Assembly (NCBI GenBank): GCA_963708725.1
Contig: CAVPTL010000008.1
Location: 310,001 to 374,000 of the forward strand
Length of the DNA stretch: 64,000 nt
Origin: CAVPTL01 sp963708725
GTDB taxonomy: Bacteria > Actinomycetota > Thermoleophilia > Gaiellales > JAICJC01
Direction: 5' to 3'
The position numbers were made by a program, and so were the translations under genes. Under the pieces are notes generated by a model. The model made no database searches, had not been told where the DNA came from, and saw only the letters and a program-made list of their open reading frames with translations. Shown here piece by piece: positions 42,756 through 51,773 of this stretch; the stretch's first letter is position 1; every line of letters begins with the position of its first letter.

Positions 42756-44023
42756 TGGACCACGTCGCCTCGCAGATCGCAACGGCGCTGGGCAACGCGC
42801 TCCTGATGGCATGGGAGGTGTGGTGGGCACTCGTGCTCGGATTCGCGGTCTCGGCCATCGTGCAGGCGTGGGTGCCGCGCGAGCGCGTGGAGGCCAGGCT
42901 CGCCGGAGGCGGCGCCGGGCCGCTGGTGTGGGCGACGGGCCTCGGTGCCGCCTCGTCGTCGTGCTCCTACGCCGCAACCGCGATCGCCAAATCGCTCTTC
43001 CAGAAAGGCGCATCGGCGATGTCAGCGATCGCGTTCCAGTTTGCTTCCACAAACCTGGTGTGGGAGCTGGGACTCGTGATCTGGGTGCTGATCGGCTGGC
43101 AGTTCACGCTCGCGCAGTTCGTGGGCGGATTCGTGATGATCCTGCTGATGGCCGCGATGCTGCGGCTGTTTATCCCCGCGAGGGTCGAGGAGACAGCCCG
43201 TGATCACGCGATCTCTGCCGAGTCCGGCCACCAACACCACTCCTCCTCTGCCACCGGCGGCTGGCGCCAGCGGCTGACCTCGGCGAGTGCCTGGTCCGAC
43301 GTGGCTCACAACTTCCGCGGCGACTGGCAGATGCTGTGGAAGGAGATCACCGCCGGTTTTCTCCTCGCCGGAGTGGTCAGCCTGGTACCTGAGCGGATCT
43401 TTCGAGACATCTTCGACACCGGCCTACCCGGACCGTTGAATGCAATCGAAAATGCGGTGCTGGGCGTGCTGATCGCGGTCGCAACGTTCGTCTGCTCGGT
43501 GGGTAACGTCCCGCTCGCCGCGGTACTTTGGTCGGGCGGAATCAGCTTCGGGGGAGTGATCGCCTTCATCTTCGCCGACCTCCTGGTCCTGCCGATCATC
43601 GCCATCTACCGAAAGTACTACGGCTGGAATTTCACGCTGCGACTGGTCGGCCTGATGTTCGTGACCATGGTGCTCGCGGCCCTCGCGATCGACGCGCTGT
43701 TCAGCACCGCAGGGCTGATACCCACCACTCGCCCGTCCCAGACCGACGTCTTTGGCTCGGTCGAGTTCAACTACACCTTCGTGTTGAACGTGATCGCCGC
43801 GATCGTGTTCGTCACCCTTCTTGGGCTGACGATCCGGCGCGGAGTTACCGATCCTGTATGTGGAATGTCGGTCGATCGCGCCAAAGCACGTCGCCTGGAA
43901 TACCGCGGCAAGTCGTACAGCTTCTGCTCTGAGCACTGCCAGCGATCATTCCAGGACAACCCCGACCGCTACGTTGACACCAACCATGAACCGGGCTCGA
44001 GCGCTACCGTGCGGGTTCACTGA
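42755..44023 (+). CDS. Permease (DUF318/ArsP-like) fused to a YHS metal-binding domain
   Basis: This 422-residue membrane protein has about eight hydrophobic segments in two similar halves. Cys motifs SSSCSYAATA in the first half and VCSVGNVPLAA in the second resemble the permease family that includes ArsP and SO_0444-like metal exporters. A His-rich linker (GHQHHSSS) connects the halves. A C-terminal YHS domain (about 368-405; DPVCGMSV, FCSEHCQRSF) offers further metal ligands. Coupling to an ArsR gene supports metal or metalloid export. The fused YHS domain may deliver or sense the metal. Confidence 0.88.
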   Translation: MDHVASQIATALGNALLMAWEVWWALVLGFAVSAIVQAWVPRERVEARLAGGGAGPLVWATGLGAASSSCSYAATAIAKSLFQKGASAMSAIAFQFASTNLVWELGLVIWVLIGWQFTLAQFVGGFVMILLMAAMLRLFIPARVEETARDHAISAESGHQHHSSSATGGWRQRLTSASAWSDVAHNFRGDWQMLWKEITAGFLLAGVVSLVPERIFRDIFDTGLPGPLNAIENAVLGVLIAVATFVCSVGNVPLAAVLWSGGISFGGVIAFIFADLLVLPIIAIYRKYYGWNFTLRLVGLMFVTMVLAALAIDALFSTAGLIPTTRPSQTDVFGSVEFNYTFVLNVIAAIVFVTLLGLTIRRGVTDPVCGMSVDRAKARRLEYRGKSYSFCSEHCQRSFQDNPDRYVDTNHEPGSSATVRVH

Positions 44024-44043
44024 GTAGACCCTACGGAGGCACC

Positions 44044-45009
44044 ATGGCAGAGGTAGCGGGGATCGAGATGCGCGGGCTCGGGAGCACCGGCCCACTGGTC
44101 TCTGCGGTCGGCCTCGGCTGCAACAACTTCGGCCGCAGGCTCGACCAGGCCGCCACCACCGCGGTCATCGACGCAGCAATCGACAGTGGAGTCACGCTGT
44201 TCGATACCGCCGATATCTACGGCGATGGCGGCAAAAGCGAAGAATTTCTGGGAGAGGCTCTGCGCGGACGGCGCGACGGCGTTGTGATCGCGACCAAGTT
44301 CGGTATGGACATGGAAGGCCGTCTCGGCGACGACTCCGGCGGGAGAGGCTCGCGTGACTACGTTCGCCGCGCCTGCGAGGCATCGCTTCGCCGGCTCCAG
44401 ACCGACCGGATCGACCTTTACCAGTACCACGAGCCCGACGGCATCACCCCACTGTCGGTCACCCTCGGGGCGATGAATGAGCTGGTCGAAGAGGGCAAGG
44501 TGCTCTCGATCGGCATCTCGAACGTGAACGCCGGCGAGATCGAGGAGGCCGACGCCTTGACGCGGCAGGAGGACTGGGCGCCGATCGTGAGCGTACAGAA
44601 CGAGTACAACCTGCTGAATCGCCACATCGAAGCCGACGTGCTGCCGGTCTGCCAGCGGCTCGGGATCGGCGTTCTGCCGTACTTCCCGCTCGCCAGCGGA
44701 CTGCTCAGCGGTAAGTACCGGCGAGGGCAGGCGCCGCCCGAAGGCGCCCGCCTCTCGGGTCGAGCCGAGATCGCAACCGAACAGCGATTTGAGCAGATCG
44801 AGGGCCTGATCGAGTTCGCAGCGGCGCGTGGCCTCACGATCCTGGACGTCTCTATCGGCGCCCTGCTGAGCCACGCAGCGGTGAGCTCGGTGATCGCCGG
44901 AGCCACCCGGCCCGATCAGCTGAGAAGCAACGTCCAGGCGGGCCGTTGGCGCCCGACCAGTGACGATCTGGCGGAGATCGACCGGATCACACCGCCGCCA
45001 GCGGTGTAG
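44044..45009 (+). CDS. Aldo/keto reductase
   Basis: This 321-residue TIM-barrel oxidoreductase has the AKR tetrad positions: Asp in FDTADIYGDGG, its Tyr, Lys in IATKFG, and His in YQYHEPD. The C-terminal NADPH-binding segment (IAGATRPDQL) is present. The ATG at 44044 follows a GGAGG-type site. It starts 21 bases after the permease gene, so it may be transcribed with it. Substrate unknown. Confidence 0.93.
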   Translation: MAEVAGIEMRGLGSTGPLVSAVGLGCNNFGRRLDQAATTAVIDAAIDSGVTLFDTADIYGDGGKSEEFLGEALRGRRDGVVIATKFGMDMEGRLGDDSGGRGSRDYVRRACEASLRRLQTDRIDLYQYHEPDGITPLSVTLGAMNELVEEGKVLSIGISNVNAGEIEEADALTRQEDWAPIVSVQNEYNLLNRHIEADVLPVCQRLGIGVLPYFPLASGLLSGKYRRGQAPPEGARLSGRAEIATEQRFEQIEGLIEFAAARGLTILDVSIGALLSHAAVSSVIAGATRPDQLRSNVQAGRWRPTSDDLAEIDRITPPPAV

Positions 45010-45013
45010 CCCG

Positions 45014-45763
45014 TTACCGCCCCGACCGCAGGCGCCCGAACAACGACTTTCGCTGATCCGTGCCGGGCTCGTCGACGAGCGCCTTGCGCATTGCGGTGAC
45101 GTCGATGCGACCGGTCGATTCTCGCCGCAAGAGCTCCTCCTCGAAGATCCGCATAACCTGCCCCACCCGGCCGCGCTTGCCGTCACAGAACCGGCACTCC
45201 ACGGTGGTCGGGCCGCTCGATACGATCCCCACCGACGTGACCTGCACCTCACCGTCGAGCAACTCGCCTCCGAACCGCGCTCGCAGCTCGAGCACGTCGT
45301 AGCGACGCAGCAGCTGGTGTGTGGAGAGCACCATCGACGAGGCCGAGAGCGCCTCGACCGTGGCGATCACGGTCTCGCCGTCCTTCAAGTCGTGACAGTG
45401 GACGGCGATCATGCGGGCGCGACCACGGATCGGCCGAGTCTCTTGCCGCAACTCGACCGTCGACTCGAAGTGTCCGTCGATCGCACGCATCTGCACCCGC
45501 GCAACGTGATCGGTGTCGTAGGCCGCACGCTCAACCATGAAACGCACGGCAAACCGCGAGCCGTCCATCTCGACCCGCCCGACCAGCTCCATGCCTCCGA
45601 CCACGCGCATGCGTTCGGCGGTGCCGTGCAGGCTGACGCCCGACACCCACACCGAGCCGACTCGCAAAGTGCCACCGTTGTCCCGCTCGAAGCTGACCTC
45701 ACCCACTCGGGCAAACGCCCCAACGAGTTGTTCCAACGATGGCTGAATGCCAACTATGCTCAC
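45014..45763 (-). CDS. Probable PilZ-like domain protein
   Basis: This 249-residue protein is read from GTG 45763. Longer in-frame extensions run antisense to the ankyrin gene and are rejected. It is strand-rich in two similar halves, and the second half (RRYDVLELRARF ... GIVSSGPTTVECRF) resembles a flagellar-brake/PilZ layout. The canonical RxxxR and D/NxSxxG c-di-GMP motifs are not clear. The basic C-terminal tail is rich in Arg. A c-di-GMP or surface-related role is a guess. Confidence 0.55.
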   Translation of the reverse strand: MSIVGIQPSLEQLVGAFARVGEVSFERDNGGTLRVGSVWVSGVSLHGTAERMRVVGGMELVGRVEMDGSRFAVRFMVERAAYDTDHVARVQMRAIDGHFESTVELRQETRPIRGRARMIAVHCHDLKDGETVIATVEALSASSMVLSTHQLLRRYDVLELRARFGGELLDGEVQVTSVGIVSSGPTTVECRFCDGKRGRVGQVMRIFEEELLRRESTGRIDVTAMRKALVDEPGTDQRKSLFGRLRSGR

Positions 45764-45847
45764 ACTGCCCCCAATTCGAACACCCGGTATGTCTACCGGC
45801 TCGGATCGAAGGAAACTGAACCCCCCGGCGAGGGATACTGCGAGCCA

Positions 45848-46417
45848 ATGAGCGAACGTGACGAGGTCATCTCCGCCGCCGAGAGCGGCGACGCCGAGAC
45901 GCTTCGGCGGCTGTTGGTGGCCAACCGTGAGCTCGCCAGCGCCCGCGACGACCTCGGGATTTCGGCGTTGCTGCACGCGCGCTACGGCGGTCACAGCGAG
46001 GCGGTATCCGCGCTGCTTGCCGCCGGTCCCACAACCGATATCTTCGACGCCGCCGCGGTCGGCCTGGTCGGGCGCGTGACCGAGCTGGTCGGGGTGAGCC
46101 CCGATCTGGTCGACGCGATCAACGTGGACGGGTTTCGGCCGCTCCAGCTGGCGGCGTTCTTCGGGCATGCCCAGGTCGTGCGGGTGCTGCTGGACGCGGG
46201 CGCGACCGTGTCGGCGCGCTCCACCAACGGGATGGCATTGCAGGCGCTGCATTCGGCCGCCGCCTCCGGGCACATCGGGATCGTCAGCCTGCTGCTCGAA
46301 GCAGGTGCCGACCCCAACTCCGAGCAGGTCGGTGGCTACACCGCGCTGGACGCCGCCGACCAGATTGGCGACACCGAGCTGCAAGCGTTGCTGGTGGCGG
46401 CGGGCGCTGAGCGGTGA
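45848..46417 (+). CDS. Ankyrin repeat protein
   Basis: This 189-residue protein starts at ATG 45848 and consists of about five ankyrin repeats (DDLGISALLHARYGGHSEAV, DGFRPLQLAAFFGHAQVVRVLLDAGA, LHSAAASGHIGIVSLLLEAGADPN). Ankyrin repeats mediate protein contacts. No signal peptide is seen, so it should be cytoplasmic. The stop overlaps the DUF202 gene start (GTGA), which suggests the two act together, perhaps at the membrane. Confidence 0.92.
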   Translation: MSERDEVISAAESGDAETLRRLLVANRELASARDDLGISALLHARYGGHSEAVSALLAAGPTTDIFDAAAVGLVGRVTELVGVSPDLVDAINVDGFRPLQLAAFFGHAQVVRVLLDAGATVSARSTNGMALQALHSAAASGHIGIVSLLLEAGADPNSEQVGGYTALDAADQIGDTELQALLVAAGAER

Positions 46418-46791
46418 GCGATGCGCGCGAGGCGGGCGAGCCGATCGAAGAGGCGGCCGATGCCACCCGCCGCACCCGGCTGGCAAACGAGCGCACCTAC
46501 CTCGCGTGGCTGCGGACAGGATTCACCTCACTCGCCGTCGCACTGGCGGCCGGCAAGGTCGTGCCAGAGATCGCCCACACCGAGCGCTGGCCGTACGAGC
46601 TGCTCGGTGTCGGGTTTGCACTGCTTGGGATCGCGTGCATCGGATACGGCTACCGCCGGGAGCGCGACATCGACGAGGCGCTCAACCGCGGGGAGTTCGC
46701 GCCGATCGCGCGCGGGTCGAGCCTGCTGCTCACAGCCGGTGGCGTCAGCCTCGGGCTGCTGACGTTCGTCCTGATCATCGTGCGCGCCTAG
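46414..46791 (+). CDS. DUF202 family membrane protein
   Basis: This 125-residue protein has the family signature RTRLANERTYLAWLRTGF and three hydrophobic helices. DUF202 proteins are small inner-membrane proteins of unknown role. It starts at GTG 46414, overlapping the ankyrin stop. Its stop codon shares bases with that of the convergent DUF72 gene. Confidence 0.92.
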   Translation: MSDAREAGEPIEEAADATRRTRLANERTYLAWLRTGFTSLAVALAAGKVVPEIAHTERWPYELLGVGFALLGIACIGYGYRRERDIDEALNRGEFAPIARGSSLLLTAGGVSLGLLTFVLIIVRA

Positions 46792-47741
46792 AACAGACGC
46801 TTCCCCGCTGCGACGCCGGCAGTCTCCACACCCGCAGCCTCGAGCTGAGCGCGGAGCATCTCGGCGTTGACCGGGGCCTGAGCGATCGGCATGTCGTTTC
46901 GATCGACGCTGCGGCCGTTGTTGTTGAACATGGTGTACACGTGGTCGCACTCGCCGGTGAGTTCGCGCAACGGATCGACCCACTCCGACAGCTCGGCGTC
47001 GGAGTAGAGATGGTCGAAACGCTCGGCGGCGCTTCGGCCTTTCACCTGCCACGTCGAGGCGTTTCGGCCGTGGAGCCGCAGATACGCCGTCGGGGTGGTG
47101 TGGGCGATCACCGTCGGGATGATGTTGGCGGCATCGAGCCGCGGAGCATCGACCATCACGTAGGTCGCGCGGCGACGCTCGAGAAACGACAGCACCTCGG
47201 CCGTATTGCCTTCGGCATGCCAGCTTCGGTGCCGGAACTCGACGAGCATCTCGTCGCCGCCAAGTTGCTCCTGAGCCCACTCGAGGTACTCGAACGAACT
47301 CGGCTTGAACGTGAAGTACGGCGGCATCTGCATCAGGATCCCGCCCAACTTGCCGGCCGAGCGAAGCGGCTCGAGAGCCGAGCAGAACCGCTCGAACACC
47401 TCGGCCCGAAACTCACTGGAAGGATGCGTGACCCGCCCACGATGATCGACCTCCACCTGATCGCGCAGATCCGGCGGTAGCTGCTCCACCTTGACGGGAT
47501 GGCGGGTCATCACCCCAAACGCCTTGACGTGGAACACAAAGCCGTCGGGAGTGCGGCGGGCCCAGTTACCCGCAGCCTCGTGGGTCGGAAGGGCGTAGTA
47601 GCTCGAGTTGACCTCGACCGTGTCGAACTCCTCGGCGTAGTACTTGAGCCGGCCCTCGGCGGATTTCACGTGAGCCGGATACCACACCTTCACGAGTGAC
47701 TCGTCCGCCCAGGAGCACGTCCCGATCCGAACCGCGGTCAC
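46788..47741 (-). CDS. DUF72 family protein
   Basis: This 317-residue TIM-barrel-like protein begins VRIGTCSWADESLVKVWYP after GTG 47741, which overlaps the rhodanese stop. Typical DUF72 blocks are present: YYAEEFDTVEVNSSYYALP, FVFHVKAF and YTMFNNNGRS. The family resembles xylose isomerase-like barrels, but its reaction is not established. It is the last gene of a chain with two rhodanese-containing genes. A link to sulfur transfer is suggested by context only. Confidence 0.92.
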   Translation of the reverse strand: MTAVRIGTCSWADESLVKVWYPAHVKSAEGRLKYYAEEFDTVEVNSSYYALPTHEAAGNWARRTPDGFVFHVKAFGVMTRHPVKVEQLPPDLRDQVEVDHRGRVTHPSSEFRAEVFERFCSALEPLRSAGKLGGILMQMPPYFTFKPSSFEYLEWAQEQLGGDEMLVEFRHRSWHAEGNTAEVLSFLERRRATYVMVDAPRLDAANIIPTVIAHTTPTAYLRLHGRNASTWQVKGRSAAERFDHLYSDAELSEWVDPLRELTGECDHVYTMFNNNGRSVDRNDMPIAQAPVNAEMLRAQLEAAGVETAGVAAGKRLF

Positions 47742-48076
47742 GCGACCGTCCCGCCCTCCGGCTCGAGATCGAATCCGGCCTGCGCCCACATCACGAGTCC
47801 TCCGACGAGGTTTCGGGCGTCGTATCCGCGAGCGGCGAGAGCGTCTGCGACATGTCCACTGCGCGACCCCACCCGGCACACCACCACGATCGTGCCGTCG
47901 GGCAGCTCTGGCAGCCGATGCGCCAGCTCACCCATGGGAATCCACAGCGAGCCCGGCAGCCGGCCGGCGTTCCACTCGTAGGGCTCGCGCACATCGAGTG
48001 CGGTGGCCTCGCCCGCGACAAACAGCGCCCGCGCCTCATTCACGTCGACCTGACGGGCGGGCAGATCGGAGCTCAC
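47738..48076 (-). CDS. Single-domain rhodanese (sulfurtransferase)
   Basis: This 112-residue protein starts at GTG 48076, overlapping the preceding stop (GTGA). It has the rhodanese active loop CRVGSRS with the persulfide-forming Cys, preceded by ALDVREPYEW. It probably moves sulfane sulfur produced by the MBL-rhodanese protein encoded upstream. A longer frame extending into that gene is rejected as antisense/out-of-frame overlap. Confidence 0.92.
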   Translation of the reverse strand: MSSDLPARQVDVNEARALFVAGEATALDVREPYEWNAGRLPGSLWIPMGELAHRLPELPDGTIVVVCRVGSRSGHVADALAARGYDARNLVGGLVMWAQAGFDLEPEGGTVA

Positions 48077-49452
48077 GCGGCGACCGGTCCAGACTCCACG
48101 GGATACCCGCTGCGACGCCATACCTCGATGCCGTCGAGCACATGCACGGCGTCGATCCCTTCGCGCTGGAGCAAACCGACGGCGACGCCGGAGCGCACCC
48201 CACCCGAACACAAACACGCAATCGGTCGGGCGACGTCGAGCTCGTTCAGCCGCTGCGGAATCTCGTGGTAAGGCACGTGCACCGACCCCGGCAGGTGAAA
48301 CTCGTCCCATTCGTCGCGCTCACGCACATCCAGCACCTGGACGTCGCCGGAGCGCCACCGCGGTTCGAGTTCGTCAGCGCGGATCGCAGCGACGGACTGG
48401 AGCTGGAATCCCGCGGCCACCCAGGCGTCAACACCACCGTCGAGCACCATTGACCGATCGACGGCGACCGCACGCAACGCGACCGCCATCCGGTCGGCCT
48501 GGGAGTCGTCGGTGCCCACCAAAACGACGCCCTGCTCCGGGTCGACGATCCACGCCGCCTTCGTCCCGAAACCGGTCTTTTGCTCGGGCACGCCCACCGA
48601 TCCGGGGATGTGCCCGGCGTCGTACGGCGCGATCCCGCGGCCGTCGATGATCGTCGAACCGCTCTTCTGCAACTCACGAGCCGCAGGCGCATCGACGCGC
48701 GCGGGCGGATCGGTGTCGGCCTCCCACCGTGCCCGGTTTCGAGCGACGATCCGCCGGAAGTTCGGGGGTTGCGGCGCGAGGTCGGAGGTCAGCTCGTCGA
48801 TGAAGGTCCGCTTGTCGGTCTCCGTGAACATCGAGTTCTGCCGGCGTTGGTCGCCGATGGTCGAGCGGGTGTCGGTGCTCATCCGCGCGCTGCCGCACAG
48901 CGAGCCGCCGATGTGGGCTGGGAGCACCTCGACCGCGTCGGGCAGGGCGGCGAGCCGCTCGAGGCTCTCGTACAGCTCGCCTGCGCCCTCCCGGGGCTCG
49001 ATCGCGAGGTCGGGACGAGCGACATCGCCGACGAACAGGCTGTCACCGGTGAGCACCGCCACCGGCTCCGCACCGTGCGCGGGGTCAACCACGGTCACCG
49101 CGCAGTGCTCGGGTCGGTGTCCGGGCGTGTGGAGAATCGAGAGCCGAACCGCGCCCACCTCGATCACGTCGCCGTCGGAGAACGGCACGTGGGGGTACTC
49201 GGCCCCGGCCAGCTGGTGGATCCTGGCGGTGGCGCCGCCGCGTGCCATCAGCTGCGGCCGACCCGAGACGTGGTCGGCGTGGTTGTGGGTCTCGATCACG
49301 TCGGTGATCCGCACCCCGAGCTCGCGCTCAGCTTCGACGTAGGCCGAGATGTCGGCTCGGGGATCCACCACCACCGCCACCCCGGCGTCGGTATCAGCGA
49401 TCAGATACGACGCACATCCGAGGTCGGTATTGAGTATCTGGCGAAGGATCAC
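48073..49452 (-). CDS. MBL-fold hydrolase/persulfide dioxygenase-like protein with two rhodanese domains
   Basis: This 459-residue protein has an N-terminal metallo-beta-lactamase domain (1-190) with THNHADHVSG and HTPGHRPEH, as in ETHE1-like persulfide dioxygenases and glyoxalase II. A first rhodanese domain (~240-350) lacks a catalytic Cys (VLVGTDDSQ) and is probably inactive. The second (~360-455) has CLCSGGVRS and should be active. The set suggests oxidation of glutathione- or mycothiol-type persulfides to sulfite, i.e. sulfide detoxification. The downstream rhodanese is overlapped. Confidence 0.92.
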   Translation of the reverse strand: MILRQILNTDLGCASYLIADTDAGVAVVVDPRADISAYVEAERELGVRITDVIETHNHADHVSGRPQLMARGGATARIHQLAGAEYPHVPFSDGDVIEVGAVRLSILHTPGHRPEHCAVTVVDPAHGAEPVAVLTGDSLFVGDVARPDLAIEPREGAGELYESLERLAALPDAVEVLPAHIGGSLCGSARMSTDTRSTIGDQRRQNSMFTETDKRTFIDELTSDLAPQPPNFRRIVARNRARWEADTDPPARVDAPAARELQKSGSTIIDGRGIAPYDAGHIPGSVGVPEQKTGFGTKAAWIVDPEQGVVLVGTDDSQADRMAVALRAVAVDRSMVLDGGVDAWVAAGFQLQSVAAIRADELEPRWRSGDVQVLDVRERDEWDEFHLPGSVHVPYHEIPQRLNELDVARPIACLCSGGVRSGVAVGLLQREGIDAVHVLDGIEVWRRSGYPVESGPVAA

Positions 49453-49476
49453 AAGCCTCCGCGTTAGCGTAGTTGA

Positions 49477-50568
49477 TCAGCTCGGGCCGGGCCGCGTGGC
49501 GCCGACGAACGTATCCGTAAACCATGACTTGGAGAGCGACTCGAGCCGCACGACGTCGCCGGTGTGCGGCGCGTGGAGGAGCAGGCCGTTTCCGACATAG
49601 ATGCCAACGTGGCCGAGCTTGTGGAAGAACAACAGGTCGCCGATCTGAAGCTTCGTCTCGTCCAGCACCGGGCCCTGCTCGACCACGGGGCCAAGACCGT
49701 ACTGTGCGGCGGCGAAGTGTGGAAGCGCAAGCCCGTGCTTCGCCCACAGCCACATCACCAGCCCCGAGCAGTCGAATCCGGCGGGTGAGGCGCCGCCCCA
49801 CACGTAGGGCACGCCAATCTGCTGGAGGCCTTCGAGCACGACCTGATCACGCACGAGCCGGCCCGGGTCGTCACGGTTCAGTTTCTGATCCGCCGTGATC
49901 CACTTGCGAGCCGCCAGGGCGAGCTGGGCCTGGCCGATCGTGGCGGCGCCCTTGATCACACTGACCTCGATGCCCAGTTCCTTGACCAGCGCGCGACGCT
50001 GCTTCAGCATCTTCTCGATTTCCGTTCGCCGGGCGTCGATCACCGCCTTTTGGTGCCGCACCTGCTTGCGCTCGCGGAAGAGCTGGGTGCGGCGCAGGGC
50101 GATGGCGTCGCGCAGACGATGGATCTGCAGAACGGTGGAGCTCACCGCGGTGTCGGCACGCGACCTGAGTTCAACCGCGTTCGTTACCTGAGACAGCGAG
50201 CGGGCGCCCAGCACAATCGCGATCACCTGCGTGTTGCCGTCCTTGTACTGATTGATCAATAGCCCGGCCAGCACGTGTCGATCGTGGAGCAGCTTCGCCT
50301 GGGCGGCATGCAGCGCCACGGTGTTGCGAAGGATCTGCTTGTGCAGTACGCCCAGCCTCCACACCGCCTGGTCGTACTGTTCGGTGAGGCGCTCCGAGCG
50401 AGCGTCCAGCCGATGCACCTGGGTGCGCACGTGGTCCAGCCGGTGCTGCTTTTGTTCGAGCAACGTATCGGCGGAGGCGGGGTGTGCGGCGACCGAGAGC
50501 GTCACCGCCAAAACCGCAGCCATGGCACCGACCACCCCCAGCAGCCGGTGGCACGAGTACCGGTGCAT
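49477..50568 (-). CDS. NlpC/P60 peptidoglycan endopeptidase with coiled-coil N-terminus (RipA-like)
   Basis: This 363-residue secreted protein starts at ATG 50568, giving a signal peptide with cleavage after HPASA. A long coiled coil (about 35-220) precedes a C-terminal NlpC/P60 domain with Cys in FDCSGLVMW, His in GHVGIYVG and a third polar residue in LHAPHTG. It should cut D-Glu-mDAP-type bonds during cell separation, held in check by the coiled coil. An upstream in-frame extension lacks a signal and is rejected. Confidence 0.92.
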   Translation of the reverse strand: MHRYSCHRLLGVVGAMAAVLAVTLSVAAHPASADTLLEQKQHRLDHVRTQVHRLDARSERLTEQYDQAVWRLGVLHKQILRNTVALHAAQAKLLHDRHVLAGLLINQYKDGNTQVIAIVLGARSLSQVTNAVELRSRADTAVSSTVLQIHRLRDAIALRRTQLFRERKQVRHQKAVIDARRTEIEKMLKQRRALVKELGIEVSVIKGAATIGQAQLALAARKWITADQKLNRDDPGRLVRDQVVLEGLQQIGVPYVWGGASPAGFDCSGLVMWLWAKHGLALPHFAAAQYGLGPVVEQGPVLDETKLQIGDLLFFHKLGHVGIYVGNGLLLHAPHTGDVVRLESLSKSWFTDTFVGATRPGPS

Positions 50569-50650
50569 TGTGACAATCGTCGGCACAAACTGGCAAAACC
50601 TTGAGAGATTCCCCCTCAAGCTCCGGCCGAGATCCGCCGACAAGAGGCCC

Positions 50651-51001
50651 GTGCGGATCATCATCCCCTGTCACAGCTGTTCCGAACCGAAGCGTCCCCT
50701 CTCCCTCTGTGATGCGTGCGGCGTACCGGCCGACACCGTCGCGGATGTGAGCGCCTGGCGACTTGCCCTGCACGCCCATCACATGGCGCGGATCACGTCG
50801 CAGCCGCAGATACATCCGCCGGTGATGACCACGGCAAGCACCTCTCCGGTGCAGATCTCGATCGATGCCGATCGCAGCGATCCCTTCGAGCTGCTGGCCG
50901 AAGGATCGACGCTGACGCTCGAGCCGCTCTTCCCCGAGGCCGGGCCGCGCTCGTTCGACTGGGAAGACGGCGATCACCGCCGGCTTCGCCGAAGCGCCTA
51001 G
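50651..51001 (+). CDS. Small protein with N-terminal cysteine cluster
   Basis: This 116-residue protein starts at GTG 50651, with AGAGG five bases upstream, and begins VRIIIPCHSCSEPKRPLSLCDACG. Pairs CxxC/CxxC suggest a zinc ribbon. The rest is acidic with no recognised domain. It diverges from the NlpC/P60 gene and ends where the convergent dCMP deaminase gene ends. Function unknown; frame and codon use look genuine. Confidence 0.55.
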   Translation: MRIIIPCHSCSEPKRPLSLCDACGVPADTVADVSAWRLALHAHHMARITSQPQIHPPVMTTASTSPVQISIDADRSDPFELLAEGSTLTLEPLFPEAGPRSFDWEDGDHRRLRRSA

Positions 51002-51538
51002 CTAGGCCGAGCGAAGATCCAGAAGGGCTTCGGGCAGATCGAGCGCATCGACGCTCACCCCGTGCACGCGCATCTCGGCGAGCAGGGAGTCATAGGCGCC
51101 GGCTTCGACCGGGTCAGACGGGGTCCAGGCATTGAGGTAGCGGACTCCGGTGACGCCCGCCTGGTAGAGCTCCTTGAGGCAACCGAAGCAGGGGCGCAGG
51201 GTGGAGTAACAGGTCGAGCCGCTGACGGTGTAGCCCAGTTTTGCGGCCTGTAGCACCGCGTTTTGCTCGGCGTGCACACAGATGCACACGTCATACCCGC
51301 GGCCCGCCTCGTAGTCATCGGGATGGGCGCAGCGGTGACAGCCGCCCTCGTCGCAGTTGGGAAACCCGGTGGGGGTGCCGTTGTAGCCGGTCGCGATGAT
51401 CCGCTGGTCGGCCACGAGGATCGCCCCGACGTGGCGCCGCAGGCAGGCAGCGCGCTCGCGCGTGGCGATCGCCAGCAGCATGAAGTACTGCTCCTGGGTG
51501 GGGCGTACCTGAGACTTGCGAACGTCGGAGTGCGGCAC
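51002..51538 (-). CDS. Deoxycytidylate (dCMP) deaminase, ComEB type
   Basis: This 178-residue zinc deaminase has HAE in CVHAEQNAVLQAA and the PCxxC motif in LRPCFGC, the zinc site of the cytidine/deoxycytidylate deaminase family. An extra Cys/His pattern (NCDEGGCHRC) typical of dCMP deaminases is present. It turns dCMP to dUMP for dTMP synthesis. GTG 51538 is chosen for its spacing from GTAGGG; GTG 51547 is an alternative. It is convergent with the small Cys-rich protein gene. Confidence 0.88.
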   Translation of the reverse strand: MPHSDVRKSQVRPTQEQYFMLLAIATRERAACLRRHVGAILVADQRIIATGYNGTPTGFPNCDEGGCHRCAHPDDYEAGRGYDVCICVHAEQNAVLQAAKLGYTVSGSTCYSTLRPCFGCLKELYQAGVTGVRYLNAWTPSDPVEAGAYDSLLAEMRVHGVSVDALDLPEALLDLRSA

Positions 51539-51548
51539 GACCAGCACC

Positions 51549-51746
51549 CTACCGAATCGGTCGCGGACTCCCCGACCCGGTGCCCGGCGCGCCCATCTTT
51601 CGCAGCGATCGCCACACCAGCCCGCTGACGCACGCGGCACTGAACCGGTCGACCGGGTCGCGCCGCAGCGCCATCATCGACGCGGCGACCTGCAGGCACA
51701 GGAGCACCGCAAGCATCGCCGCGTGACGTGAAACGAACCGCCGCAT
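51549..51746 (-). CDS. Small hypothetical membrane protein
   Basis: A 65-residue frame from ATG 51746 has an N-terminal hydrophobic segment (MLAVLLCLQVAASMMAL) and a basic tail. It lies between the repaired end of the GH5-like gene (51774) and the deaminase gene. No family is recognised and no strong ribosome site is seen, so it may be spurious. Confidence 0.35.
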   Translation of the reverse strand: MRRFVSRHAAMLAVLLCLQVAASMMALRRDPVDRFSAACVSGLVWRSLRKMGAPGTGSGSPRPIR

Positions 51747-51773
51747 GCAAGCACCGTAGCCGACCAGGTCAGC

